A stretch of DNA of 9,293 bases from Bacillota bacterium (GCA_003242255.1 QGUT01000055.1:1-9293), one strand, 5' to 3'; shown: positions 1 to 7,195, counted from the stretch's first letter. Notes: generated from the sequence alone by a model not told the origin. Numbers and translations are program-made.

Positions 1-1
1 G

Positions 2-514
2 GATGATATGGATGCGATTGTCTTTTACGATCCGCCTTTTGGCATAGGCTTTTTCAAAGGCCACATTTTAGGCCTGCCTTCATCCAAACTTCACTTAATA
101 TTCAACAGAGAAGATCTGAGGTATAACTATTTTGTGTGCAAAAAATTGTTGCCAGAAAAAAATATTTTAGCACTAACGCTAGGCTATGTATACAATATGT
201 TAAAAAACGGAGAATTTGCTTTTTCTTTAAACGAGATCATAGATTTTCTGCGGCAGAAAAATTTAAAGAAAGTAGACCGAATAAGCGTTTTGAATGCGAT
301 GAATATATTGGAAGAATCGAATATATTGAAATACGCCGTCAGTGAAGGCAAAATAAAAGTTACCTATTTCGATTCCCGATTAAAAAGTATAGATTGCAGC
401 CTTTCACCTACTTTTCGGAAGCTTTTGCAATTGCGAAAAGAGATTATAGAGTTTTATAATAATTTTTATAATATTAGAGAAATTTTGAAACAGGAGGAGA
501 TCAAATGGACCTAA
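2..514 (+). CDS. recJ: RecJ single-strand DNA exonuclease, C-terminal part (5' end outside the window)
   Basis: The reading frame is open at the left edge (two Asp codons precede the first ATG at 8), so about 170 C-terminal residues of a longer protein are seen. The catalytic DHH/DHHA1 core lies upstream of the window. What is visible resembles the C-terminal extension of Firmicutes RecJ: a strand ending in Asp-Pro-Pro-Phe, then a segment with Phe-Asn-Arg-Glu-Asp-Leu, a helical winged-helix-like middle part, and a charged helical tail. RecJ degrades single-stranded DNA 5' to 3' in recombination and repair. The call rests on this pattern plus position: recJ directly precedes apt and relA in many Firmicutes. 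No catalytic motif is visible, so identity is probable rather than proven. The stop codon lies inside apt (10-bp overlap), which suggests coupled translation. The last 80 bases are noticeably AT-rich. Confidence 0.75.
   Translation, partial: DDMDAIVFYDPPFGIGFFKGHILGLPSSKLHLIFNREDLRYNYFVCKKLLPEKNILALTLGYVYNMLKNGEFAFSLNEIIDFLRQKNLKKVDRISVLNAMNILEESNILKYAVSEGKIKVTYFDSRLKSIDCSLSPTFRKLLQLRKEIIEFYNNFYNIREILKQEEIKWT
431..460 (+). promoter_or_regulatory. Possible internal promoter for apt within the recJ end
   Basis: TTGCGA (431-436), an 18-base gap, then a perfect TATAAT (455-460) would start transcription near 467, about 38 bases before the apt ATG. The -35 matches consensus at only 4 of 6 positions and the area is AT-rich, so chance is a real alternative. 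Confidence 0.3.
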
Positions 515-1017
515 AAGAGAAAATTCGCGTAATAATGGATTTTCCCAAGAAAGGAATAAGCTTTAAGGACATAACAACCCTGCTCAAGGATGGGGAAGCT
601 TTTAGAGTCGCAATCAAGAGCCTGGCCGACTTGGTAAGAGACAAGGATTTCGACCTCGTAACTGGACCGGAGGCCCGGGGTTTCATTATCGGAGCTCCCC
701 TGGCTTATGAACTGGGCAAGGGATTCGTTCCAGCTAGGAAAAAGGGCAAGCTTCCGGGAGAGACTATACAGGCAGAATACAAACTCGAATACGGCACTGA
801 CGTGCTCGAAATGCACAAAGATGCCATACAAAAAGGTCAAAAAGTATTGGTAGTGGACGACCTTCTGGCTACAGGAGGGACCATTTTCTCCACGATCGAA
901 TTGGTCGAAAGCCTTGGTGGAATAGTCACCGCCGTGGCCTTTTTGATCGAATTGACCGATTTAAAAGGAAGGGAAAATTTGTCTAAGTACGAGGTAATCT
1001 CCCTCATCAAATATTAA
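505..1017 (+). CDS. apt: Adenine phosphoribosyltransferase
   Basis: Makes AMP from adenine and PRPP, the purine salvage step, in the cytoplasm. The protein is 170 residues, the usual length for bacterial Apt. The PRPP-binding motif VVDDLLATGGT is at residues 116-126. The family signatures EARGF (56-60) and the flexible-loop region RKKGKLPGET (78-87) are present, as is the N-terminal phrase containing FPKKGISFKDIT. The start is set by a strong AGGAGG at 492-497, seven bases before the ATG. The gene overlaps the end of recJ by 10 bases and is followed 13 bases after its stop codon by GTG 1031, so it sits in an operon with recJ and relA. Pairing apt with relA puts AMP salvage beside (p)ppGpp metabolism, a Firmicutes-wide arrangement. 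No oddities seen. Confidence 0.97.
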   Translation: MDLKEKIRVIMDFPKKGISFKDITTLLKDGEAFRVAIKSLADLVRDKDFDLVTGPEARGFIIGAPLAYELGKGFVPARKKGKLPGETIQAEYKLEYGTDVLEMHKDAIQKGQKVLVVDDLLATGGTIFSTIELVESLGGIVTAVAFLIELTDLKGRENLSKYEVISLIKY

Positions 1018-1027
1018 GTATAAAAAA

Positions 1028-1033
1028 GGGGTG
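1028..1033 (+). promoter_or_regulatory. Ribosome binding site deciding the relA start (TTG 1040)
   Basis: GGGGTG can pair with the 16S anti-Shine-Dalgarno end over six positions (one G-U pair) and lies six bases before TTG 1040. An upstream GTG in the same frame (1031) falls inside this site and has no usable site of its own, so TTG is preferred. Confidence 0.6.
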
Positions 1034-1039
1034 GATATT

Positions 1040-3211
1040 TTGGCAGATGTTCATAGTCTCATAGCTCGCGTAAAATCGTATAATCCTTCGGCTGAATCGG
1101 AAGAACTAGTCGAAAGGGCTTACGAATTTGCAAAAAAAGCTCACGAGGGCCAGCACCGAATTTCCGGGGAGCTTTACATTTTCCACCCCTTAGAAGTTGC
1201 TATGATTTTGGCTGACTTAGAGTTGGATACCACGACGATAGCTGCCGGCCTGTTGCACGACGTAGTGGAAGATACCCCATTTACTCTGGAGGATATCACT
1301 AGAGAATTTGGAGAAGAAATAGCTCTTTTGGTGGATGGCGTCACAAAGTTGGGAAAGCTGGAGTTTAAGACCAAAGAGGAGCAGCAGGCAGAAAACCTGA
1401 GAAAGATGTTCCTGGCGATGGCCAAGGATATAAGGGTTATACTGATAAAGCTGGCTGACAGGCTCCACAACATGAGGACCCTTAAATACTTGCCACAGGA
1501 AAAGCAGAAAGAAATAGCGAGAGAAACCCTGGATATCTTTGCTCCTCTTGCTCATCGCCTCGGAATATACAAAATTAAGTGGGAACTGGAAGATTTATCT
1601 TTTAGGTTCTTGGAACCAGAGCACTACTATGAATTAGTGGAGAAAGTTGCCAAGAAGAGAAGGGAAAGGGAAGAACATATAAACAAAATGATAGCAATTC
1701 TGGGCGAAAGACTGGCGGCAGCGGGTATAAAGGCAGAGATACAGGGGCGCCCTAAGCATTTTTACAGTATATACAAAAAGATGAAGGAACAGAACAAGTC
1801 TTTCGAGCAGATTTACGACCTGACCGCCGTAAGGGTGATAGTATCAAGCGTAAGAGATTGTTACGCTGCTCTCGGGGTTATCCATGCTTTGTGGAAGCCA
1901 TTGCCCGGCAGATTTAAGGATTATATAGCTATGCCGAAGCCCAACATGTACCAATCGCTCCACACTACGGTCATAGATTCTTCTGGTGAACCTCTGGAAA
2001 TTCAAATTAGAACTTATGAGATGCACAAGACTGCGGAGTACGGTATTGCAGCACACTGGAGGTACAAAGAAGGAAACAAGGCTGACGATTTTGATAAAAA
2101 ATTGTCGTGGCTTAGAGAAATTCTCGACTGGCAGAGGGACCTCAGGGATGCAAGAGAATTCATGGAATCCCTGAAAATAGATTTGTTCTCCGATGAAGTT
2201 TACGTCTTTACTCCCAAAGGCGATGTGATAGACTTGCCTGCAGGCTCCTGCCCCATCGATTTTGCATACCGAATTCATACTGATATCGGAAACAGGTGTG
2301 TCGGAGCGAAGGTCAACGGCAAGATCGTGCCTTTAGATTATAAGCTGAAAAACGGAGATATAGTGGAAATAATAACGTCGGCTCACAGCAATGGCCCAAG
2401 CCGGGATTGGCTGCAGTTCGTAAAATCCACTCAAGCGAAAAATAAGATAAGGCAATGGTTCAAAAGGGAAAGACGGGAAGAGAACATTAACCGCGGAAAA
2501 GAGATGCTGGAAAAAGAGGCCAAGCGGCAGGGGTACGATATATACCAGCTTATTAATCAAGATTTTATGGACAAACTGCTCAAAAGGCTCAGCTTTCAAA
2601 ATACGGAGGACCTTTTTGCAGCGGTCGGTTACGGAGGCATTTCGGCCCCCCAAGCCGTTCAAAAAATTTTAGAAGAATATAAGAAGAACGTTAAATTCGA
2701 CAAAACAGAACTCGAGGGCGCAAGAGGGGAGCAGAGGACAAAGCGCAAGACTAAGGTCTTTGAAGGCGTAAAAATCGATGGTGTAGACAATGTCTTGGTG
2801 AAATTCTCCCGGTGCTGCAATCCGGTACCCGGAGATAAAATAGTGGGGTATATAACCAGAGGCCGGGGGGTTTCAATCCACAGGCAGGATTGTCCCAATG
2901 TAATCAACAACGTTTACGATAGAGAAAGGCTCATTGAAGTAAAATGGGATGGATTTATCAAGGAAAAGTCGTTCCCGGTAGAAATTGAAGCTTCGGGCTA
3001 TGACAGGCCGGGCATACTGTCGGATGTGCTAGATATCCTTGGGAACATGAATACGTCCATAGATTCGGTAAATGCTAGGGCGTCGAAAAACGGCATTGCG
3101 GTAATTGACCTGATTCTTGAAATTACCGATAAACAGCACCTGGATAATGTTATTCAAAAATTGAAAAAAATAAACGGAATTTTTGAGGTCAGGAGGGTAA
3201 TGAATCAATAG
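1040..3211 (+). CDS. relA: Bifunctional (p)ppGpp synthetase/hydrolase (Rel, RelA/SpoT family)
   Basis: Makes (p)ppGpp from ATP and GDP/GTP, and degrades it, as the stringent-response enzyme on the ribosome. From TTG 1040 it is 723 residues, the usual length for long Rel proteins. Domains in order: HD hydrolase (about 40-145) with intact HDVVED at 73-78; synthetase (about 233-345) with GRPKHFYSIYKK from 236; TGS (about 385-445); a Cys-Cys zinc-finger-type region (C592, C593, then His/Cys); and a C-terminal ACT domain (about 645-723). The synthetase carries RFKD (R291 onward), the signature of bifunctional Rel. The synthetase-only RelA class has an acidic ExDD there. With the intact HD motif, both activities are predicted. 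Both halves of the protein look complete. The gene lies in a tight operon between apt and dtd. The only doubt is the start: GTG 1031 would add three residues. Confidence 0.97.
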   Translation: MADVHSLIARVKSYNPSAESEELVERAYEFAKKAHEGQHRISGELYIFHPLEVAMILADLELDTTTIAAGLLHDVVEDTPFTLEDITREFGEEIALLVDGVTKLGKLEFKTKEEQQAENLRKMFLAMAKDIRVILIKLADRLHNMRTLKYLPQEKQKEIARETLDIFAPLAHRLGIYKIKWELEDLSFRFLEPEHYYELVEKVAKKRREREEHINKMIAILGERLAAAGIKAEIQGRPKHFYSIYKKMKEQNKSFEQIYDLTAVRVIVSSVRDCYAALGVIHALWKPLPGRFKDYIAMPKPNMYQSLHTTVIDSSGEPLEIQIRTYEMHKTAEYGIAAHWRYKEGNKADDFDKKLSWLREILDWQRDLRDAREFMESLKIDLFSDEVYVFTPKGDVIDLPAGSCPIDFAYRIHTDIGNRCVGAKVNGKIVPLDYKLKNGDIVEIITSAHSNGPSRDWLQFVKSTQAKNKIRQWFKRERREENINRGKEMLEKEAKRQGYDIYQLINQDFMDKLLKRLSFQNTEDLFAAVGYGGISAPQAVQKILEEYKKNVKFDKTELEGARGEQRTKRKTKVFEGVKIDGVDNVLVKFSRCCNPVPGDKIVGYITRGRGVSIHRQDCPNVINNVYDRERLIEVKWDGFIKEKSFPVEIEASGYDRPGILSDVLDILGNMNTSIDSVNARASKNGIAVIDLILEITDKQHLDNVIQKLKKINGIFEVRRVMNQ

Positions 3212-3225
3212 GAGGTACTAAGTAA

Positions 3226-3675
3226 ATGAGAGCTGTTGTCCAACGGGTAAAGGAAGCTTCTGTTGCAGTAAACGATGAGATAATAAGCAAAATTGGACCG
3301 GGACTCATGGTCCTATTGGGGGTTTCCCAAGATGATACTGCAGAGGATGCCGAATATCTCGCAGAAAAGATTGTATCTCTCAGGATATTTGAAGACGAAG
3401 AGGGGAAAATGAACCTTTCTTTGGAAGATGTAAAGGGCGAAATGTTGATCGTCTCCCAATTTACCCTGATGGGCGATGTCAGAAAAGGCAGGAGGCCCAG
3501 TTTCACCCAAGCCGCTCCTCAAGACAAAGCCCGAGAATTGTACGAAGTTTTTGTAAAGCTTTGCAGAAATAAGATTGCCAGCGTGAAAACCGGACAATTT
3601 CAAGCCCATATGCTGGTGACCATACTCAACGATGGCCCTGTGACCATCTTGCTCGATTCGAAGAAGGCCTTTTGA
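3226..3675 (+). CDS. dtd: D-aminoacyl-tRNA deacylase
   Basis: Hydrolyses D-amino acids (and mischarged glycine) from tRNA, a chirality proofreading step in the cytoplasm that works as a homodimer. The protein is 149 residues, close to the family norm. Motifs seen: SQFTL from residue 77, PSFTQAA around 91-97, and the C-terminal NDGPVT at 135-140. Within this last motif Gly137-Pro138 is the cross-subunit Gly-cisPro element that excludes L-aminoacyl substrates. The start is fixed by GGAGGT at 3211-3216, nine bases before ATG; this site overlaps the last base of the relA stop codon. Co-transcription with relA is likely and is common in Firmicutes. No changes in key motifs are seen. Confidence 0.97.
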   Translation: MRAVVQRVKEASVAVNDEIISKIGPGLMVLLGVSQDDTAEDAEYLAEKIVSLRIFEDEEGKMNLSLEDVKGEMLIVSQFTLMGDVRKGRRPSFTQAAPQDKARELYEVFVKLCRNKIASVKTGQFQAHMLVTILNDGPVTILLDSKKAF

Positions 3676-3686
3676 GGAGGAGAGCC

Positions 3687-4304
3687 ATGTTCTTAAAAAG
3701 GCTGCCAGTGGGACTGCTCGCCACCAATTGCTATATTTTAGCCGACGACCAAAAAAATGCGGTGGTAATTGATCCCGGGGCGGGATCCAGTTCTATATTG
3801 AAGGAGATTGAAGATCAAAACCTAAAGGTGGAGTGGATAATTCTGACCCATGGCCATGCGGACCACATAGGTGCGGTGGAAGAGGTGAAAAATTTTACCG
3901 GCGCGAAGGTAGCCATCCACGAAAAAGATTCAAAAATGCTTGGTTCGGCGAAGGAAAATTTGTCTTTTTTCTTGGGACACAGTATAACGCAGCCACCCGC
4001 TGACGTGGAGTTGAAGGACGGAGATGTAATAGATGTTGGGGAATTGACTTTGGAGATCTTATGGACTCCCGGCCATACGCCTGGCAGCATCTGCATAAAA
4101 TCGGGGAAACTTCTTTTTACTGGAGATACCCTCTTTGCCGGCTCCATAGGAAGGACCGATTTCCCCGGCAGTTCTTACGAGCAAATAATAGATTCCATTA
4201 ATACGAAACTCCTCGTGCTGGATGATGATGTGCGCATTCTGCCGGGCCACGGCGGCGAGTCCACGATTGGGGCCGAGAAAGCGACCAATCCCTTCCTGAG
4301 ATAG
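3687..4304 (+). CDS. Metallo-beta-lactamase-fold hydrolase, glyoxalase-II-like
   Basis: Two-metal hydrolase of about 205 residues. The metal ligands are all present: THGHADH with H55, H57, D59 and H60; H130 in TPGHTPGS; D147 in TGDTLF; and H188 in LPGHG. This full set and the short length match small bacterial hydroxyacylglutathione-hydrolase-like (GloB/YqgX-type) proteins. They lack the helical C-terminal domain of true glyoxalase II, so the substrate is unknown; a thioester or bacillithiol-type conjugate is possible. The start is set by GAGGAGGA at 3674-3681, which overlaps the dtd stop codon and lies five bases before ATG 3687. A longer in-frame TTG start at 3672 would sit inside that ribosome binding site and is rejected. 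An MBL protein right after dtd is a common clostridial neighbour, so it is probably in the relA operon. Confidence 0.9.
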   Translation: MFLKRLPVGLLATNCYILADDQKNAVVIDPGAGSSSILKEIEDQNLKVEWIILTHGHADHIGAVEEVKNFTGAKVAIHEKDSKMLGSAKENLSFFLGHSITQPPADVELKDGDVIDVGELTLEILWTPGHTPGSICIKSGKLLFTGDTLFAGSIGRTDFPGSSYEQIIDSINTKLLVLDDDVRILPGHGGESTIGAEKATNPFLR

Positions 4305-4345
4305 AACCCCGAAATAATAATTTTTTCCGCAGGGGGAACACTATA

Positions 4346-4394
4346 CCTGGGGATGGGAGGGATTTTGATGAAGAAAAAAAATAAACCCCCCAGG
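4346..4394 (+). repeat. 8-bp inverted repeat bracketing the ribosome binding site of the HTH gene
   Basis: ACCTGGGG (4345-4352) and CCCCAGGT (4388-4395) are exact complements. They flank a loop holding the Shine-Dalgarno site GGGAGG (4355-4360) and ATG 4368. It could expose or mask the start in the mRNA, but the match is short and may be chance. No terminator is seen in the 63-base gap between the hydrolase and this gene. Confidence 0.3.
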
Positions 4395-4580
4395 TTATTA
4401 TTTAGACCGGAAGAAGCTTTTAGCGATTACCTTGAGTTGTTTGAAGAAGGACTGGCTGACGAGGAAATAGCTAGAGATATGAAGGTTAACGTGGAGACGG
4501 TCAAGAGCATAAGGGATGAATTGGATGATGAAGAAAATCCTAAGCGAATTTTATTCAAAAAAACTCGAGGGAACAAATGA
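4368..4580 (+). CDS. Small helix-turn-helix protein of unknown function
   Basis: A 70-residue, highly charged protein. Residues 28-52 (GLADEEIARDMKVNVETVKSIRDEL) read as a helix-turn-helix of the sigma-region-4/LuxR type: a first helix with EEIAR, a short turn, then a recognition helix with ETVKSIRDEL. It has a basic N-terminus (MKKKNK) and a basic C-terminus. No other domain, membrane segment or metal site is visible, so DNA binding is inferred from the motif only. The start is ATG 4368, with GGGAGG seven bases upstream; an in-frame ATG at 4353 precedes that site and is rejected. It is the last gene of the relA run. Its final codons form the left arm of a terminator, with the stop codon in the loop. 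It could regulate the operon or the neighbouring htrA; nothing shows which. I do not recognise a named family. Confidence 0.75.
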   Translation: MKKKNKPPRLLFRPEEAFSDYLELFEEGLADEEIARDMKVNVETVKSIRDELDDEENPKRILFKKTRGNK

Positions 4581-4594
4581 TCCCTCGAGTTTTT
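4559..4594. terminator. Bidirectional intrinsic terminator between the HTH gene and htrA
   Basis: A 14-bp perfect stem is formed by 4559-4572 (AAAAACTCGAGGGA) and 4581-4594 (TCCCTCGAGTTTTT) around an 8-base loop. Rightward transcripts end in a T run (4590-4594). Read leftward, the stem is also followed by a run of T (complement of the A run 4557-4563). The HTH stop codon (4578-4580) lies in the loop, and the htrA stop codon (4593-4595) overlaps the right arm's T run. Confidence 0.93.
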
Positions 4595-5753
4595 ATTCAT
4601 TAGGTTTTTTCCCCACCGTTACCGTGACAGACTTAGTCCTGCCATTTCGATATATCAAAAGCTCGAGCTTTTGACCAATCTCGGTGTTACTTACTATATC
4701 CGAAACGTCGCTGGAACTCTTTATGGGCTTATTGTTTATCTTGAGAATTACGTCCCCTTGTCTTAAGCCTGCTTTTTCTGCGGGACTGTCAGGGACGACA
4801 TACCTTATTAGGGCTCCCTCAGTGCTGTTTAAATCCAGGTAACTGGCCAGTTCTTTGGTTATATCCTGGAGGTAGACGCCGATGTAAGGCCTGGAGACGC
4901 CGCCGGTTCTTATGAGCTCATCTAAAACTTCCTTTGCGGTGTTTATGGGAATTGCAAAGCCGATGCCCTGGGCTTCGGCGTTGACAGCGGTATTGATGCC
5001 GATTACTTCGCCTTTCAGGGAGATCAGCGGACCGCCGCTGTTTCCCGGGTTGATAGCAGCATCGGTCTGAATGAGGTCTTTGAACACCCTGGTTTTACCG
5101 GTGATCTTGTCGGTTATGGAAAGGGGCCTGCCTTTGGCGCTAATCACTCCTACGGTGACGGTGTGGTCCAGCCGGTAGGGGTTTCCTATAGCGATGACCC
5201 AATCGCCAACCCTCATCTGGTCCGAATCGCCCAACTTCAGATATGGTAGTTCTTTTTCAGAATTTATCTTGAGCACTGCGAGGTCCAGCTCAGAGTCGGT
5301 GCCGATTACTTTGGCTTCAAAGGGGCCCGAGAAGCCTTTAACGGTGACGCTCACTTTGGTGGCACCTTCGATGACGTGGTGGTTGGTCAGTATATATCCG
5401 TCGGAACTGATGATGAAGCCTGACCCCACGCTGGTACTTTCCTGATAACTATCCCCGAAAAATTGCCTGAAAAACGGGTCGTAAAAAAACGGATCGACGG
5501 AATTGCTCCTGGTCGTCGTTTCAATGTAAACCACCGCATCTTCTACATTTTCTATGATGTCCGGGATGTTGGTCGGGCCTATAAAGGCTGTTTGACTCGA
5601 GTTGTTGCTCGAAGAAGTTGAGGTGCCCGCATTGGCCGAGTTGGAAGGATAGATTAAATTGTAAGCGAATATCCCGCCGACGACTACCGCCGCACCCATG
5701 GTAAATCCGAGCAAAATAGCGATGAAATATTTGTAACGGGAGAACACACTCAT
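4593..5753 (-). CDS. htrA: Membrane-anchored HtrA/DegP-family serine protease with one PDZ domain
   Basis: An envelope protease/chaperone of 386 residues that degrades misfolded exported proteins. A short basic N-terminus is followed by one membrane segment (about 10-34), which anchors it with the protease outside the cell. A Ser/Asn/Thr-rich linker (about 37-54) follows, then the trypsin-like domain. The catalytic triad is complete: H126 in TNHHV, D157 in LDLAVLK and S239 in GNSGGPL. A single PDZ domain covers about 285-375 (from RPYIGVYL, with the segment PDSPAEKAGLRQGDVIL). This layout matches Firmicutes HtrA/YyxA/DegP-like proteins. The start is ATG 5753, seven bases after GGAGGT; an in-frame GTG at 5762 overlaps that site. 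It is the only leftward gene here. It is monocistronic as far as seen, with its own promoter region and terminator. Which paralogue it is cannot be told. Confidence 0.95.
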   Translation of the reverse strand: MSVFSRYKYFIAILLGFTMGAAVVVGGIFAYNLIYPSNSANAGTSTSSSNNSSQTAFIGPTNIPDIIENVEDAVVYIETTTRSNSVDPFFYDPFFRQFFGDSYQESTSVGSGFIISSDGYILTNHHVIEGATKVSVTVKGFSGPFEAKVIGTDSELDLAVLKINSEKELPYLKLGDSDQMRVGDWVIAIGNPYRLDHTVTVGVISAKGRPLSITDKITGKTRVFKDLIQTDAAINPGNSGGPLISLKGEVIGINTAVNAEAQGIGFAIPINTAKEVLDELIRTGGVSRPYIGVYLQDITKELASYLDLNSTEGALIRYVVPDSPAEKAGLRQGDVILKINNKPIKSSSDVSDIVSNTEIGQKLELLIYRNGRTKSVTVTVGKKPNE

Positions 5754-5798
5754 GGCTTTCACCTCCGTGGTGCTTTTTCAAAGTCCTTGTACCTATAT

Positions 5799-5826
5799 AT
5801 TTTAATACGAGTTTTTTTAAAGTCTA
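5799..5826 (-). promoter_or_regulatory. Possible htrA promoter
   Basis: On the minus strand TAGACT (5826-5821), 16 bases, then TAAAAT (5804-5799) lies about 45 bases before the htrA start. Both boxes are imperfect and the region is AT-rich. No CIRCE-type heat-shock operator is visible. Confidence 0.4.
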
Positions 5827-5859
5827 TGAGGGATATGTTATGAAATTGTGAAAAATTGC

Positions 5860-5888
5860 TTGACATGAAAAGTTAATTTTTCTATATT
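5860..5888 (+). promoter_or_regulatory. Near-consensus housekeeping promoter for hisS–aspS
   Basis: TTGACA (5860-5865), a 17-base gap and TATATT (5883-5888) form a near-perfect sigma-70/sigma-A promoter. Transcription would begin near 5895, giving a leader of only about 28 bases. This excludes a T-box riboswitch and also rules out the in-frame TTG at 5887 as a start. Confidence 0.88.
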
Positions 5889-5922
5889 GATTTATAGCAA
5901 AAATAAACGAGGAGCTGAAAGT

Positions 5923-7179
5923 ATGCTAACAAAAGCACCAAGGGGCACGCGCGATTTGCTGCCTGAAGACTGCGCTAAATGGCTGCATGTGGAAGAGCTT
6001 TTCAGGAAGATATGTGAGCGGTTTGGCTACAGGGAAATAAGGACTCCCACATTCGAACACACTGAGCTTTTCCAAAGGGGTATAGGTGAGGCGACGGATA
6101 TCGTCGAAAAAGAGATGTACACTTTCCTCGATAAATCGGGGAGGAGCATCACCCTTAAACCCGAAGGGACTGCTCCGGTAGTGAGAGCTTTTATCGAACA
6201 TAAACTTTTTAACGAACCCTTACCGGCGAAGTTTTTTTATATTTCGCCGTGTTTTCGATATGAAAGACCGCAGGCCGGCAGGCTGAGGGAATTTCACCAG
6301 TTTGGAGTCGAAGCCTTCGGTTCTCCCAGCCCGTCGATAGATGTGGAAGTCATAGCGCTGGCCGTTTTATTTTTAGAAAAACTGGGCCTTTCCCAATTGA
6401 AGGTACATATCAATTCGTTGGGATGTAAGCGTTGCCGGGAAGATTATAAGAAAAGGTTAAATGAGTTCTTAAATAATAAGAAGGAATTTCTGTGCGAGAC
6501 CTGCCTTGTGCGGCTGGACAGAAATCCTTTGAGAATTCTCGACTGCAAGAACGAGGGATGCCGAAAGGTGCTTGAAAGTGCTCCGGTAATTTTGGATTTC
6601 CTGTGCGATGATTGCAGGAAGCATTTTGAACAGGTTAAAAAGGAATTGTCGGCGGTAGGAATAAAATTTGAGGTGGACCCCGGCATAGTGAGGGGGCTGG
6701 ACTACTATACAAAGACCGTGTTCGAAATAATTTCGGAAGAACTGGGGGCTCAGAGCGCCGTCTGCGGCGGCGGCAGGTACGACGACCTCATTGAGGAATG
6801 CGGCGGACCTCCTACTCCCGCTGCGGGCTTTGGCATGGGCGTGGAAAGATTGACGTTATTGCTGGAATCTAAGGGATTGCTGAAGATCGACTCCTGGGCC
6901 ATGGATGCGTTTATAGCTATTGCCGGCGAAGAGCAAAGAGAATACGGCCTGCGCCTCCTTTATGATTTGAGGAGAGATGGATTTTCGGCAGAAATTGATG
7001 TGATGGGCAGGAGCCTTAAAGCCCAGTTGAAATACGCCAGCAAAATACCGGCAAAATACGTCTTCATAATAGGCGAAGAAGAAGTTGAAACTGGGAAAAT
7101 AACCGTTAAAGATTTATCGACAGGTTTGCAAGAAAAAATGACTTTTGAAGAAGCAAAAGCTTTATTGAAAAAAAGATAG
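5923..7179 (+). CDS. hisS: Histidyl-tRNA synthetase
   Basis: Class II aminoacyl-tRNA synthetase that attaches histidine to tRNA-His in the cytoplasm. It is 418 residues, normal length. Seen in order: the N-terminal APRGTRDLLP (5-14); motif 2 with FRYERPQAGRLREFHQFG (111-128); the histidine-binding GLDYYTKTVFE (258-268); motif 3 with GFGMGVERL (302-310); and a C-terminal anticodon-binding domain. The insertion domain (168-231) carries four cysteine pairs: C168/C171, C191/C194, C208/C213 and C228/C231. These are likely zinc sites, unlike HisRS versions that lack them. The start ATG 5923 has AGGAG (5910-5914) eight bases upstream; the longer TTG 5887 form begins inside the promoter -10 box. The gene is followed 16 bases later by aspS, with which it is co-transcribed, the usual Firmicutes arrangement. 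Confidence 0.98.
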   Translation: MLTKAPRGTRDLLPEDCAKWLHVEELFRKICERFGYREIRTPTFEHTELFQRGIGEATDIVEKEMYTFLDKSGRSITLKPEGTAPVVRAFIEHKLFNEPLPAKFFYISPCFRYERPQAGRLREFHQFGVEAFGSPSPSIDVEVIALAVLFLEKLGLSQLKVHINSLGCKRCREDYKKRLNEFLNNKKEFLCETCLVRLDRNPLRILDCKNEGCRKVLESAPVILDFLCDDCRKHFEQVKKELSAVGIKFEVDPGIVRGLDYYTKTVFEIISEELGAQSAVCGGGRYDDLIEECGGPPTPAAGFGMGVERLTLLLESKGLLKIDSWAMDAFIAIAGEEQREYGLRLLYDLRRDGFSAEIDVMGRSLKAQLKYASKIPAKYVFIIGEEEVETGKITVKDLSTGLQEKMTFEEAKALLKKR

Positions 7180-7195
7180 GAAAGGGTTGTTAGAT

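Noticed and set aside
3672..3686. Longer hydrolase start at TTG 3672
   Set aside because: It falls within the ribosome binding site GAGGAGGA that serves ATG 3687.
5763..5859. Heat-shock (CIRCE-like) operator ahead of htrA
   Set aside because: No TTAGCACTC/GAGTGCTAA-type inverted repeat is present in the gap.
5887..5922. Longer hisS start at TTG 5887
   Set aside because: That codon is inside the promoter's -10 box, upstream of the predicted transcript start; ATG 5923 has a good Shine-Dalgarno site.
5866..5922. T-box riboswitch ahead of the tRNA synthetase genes
   Set aside because: The leader after the promoter is only about 28 bases, far too short, and no terminator or T-box sequence is seen.
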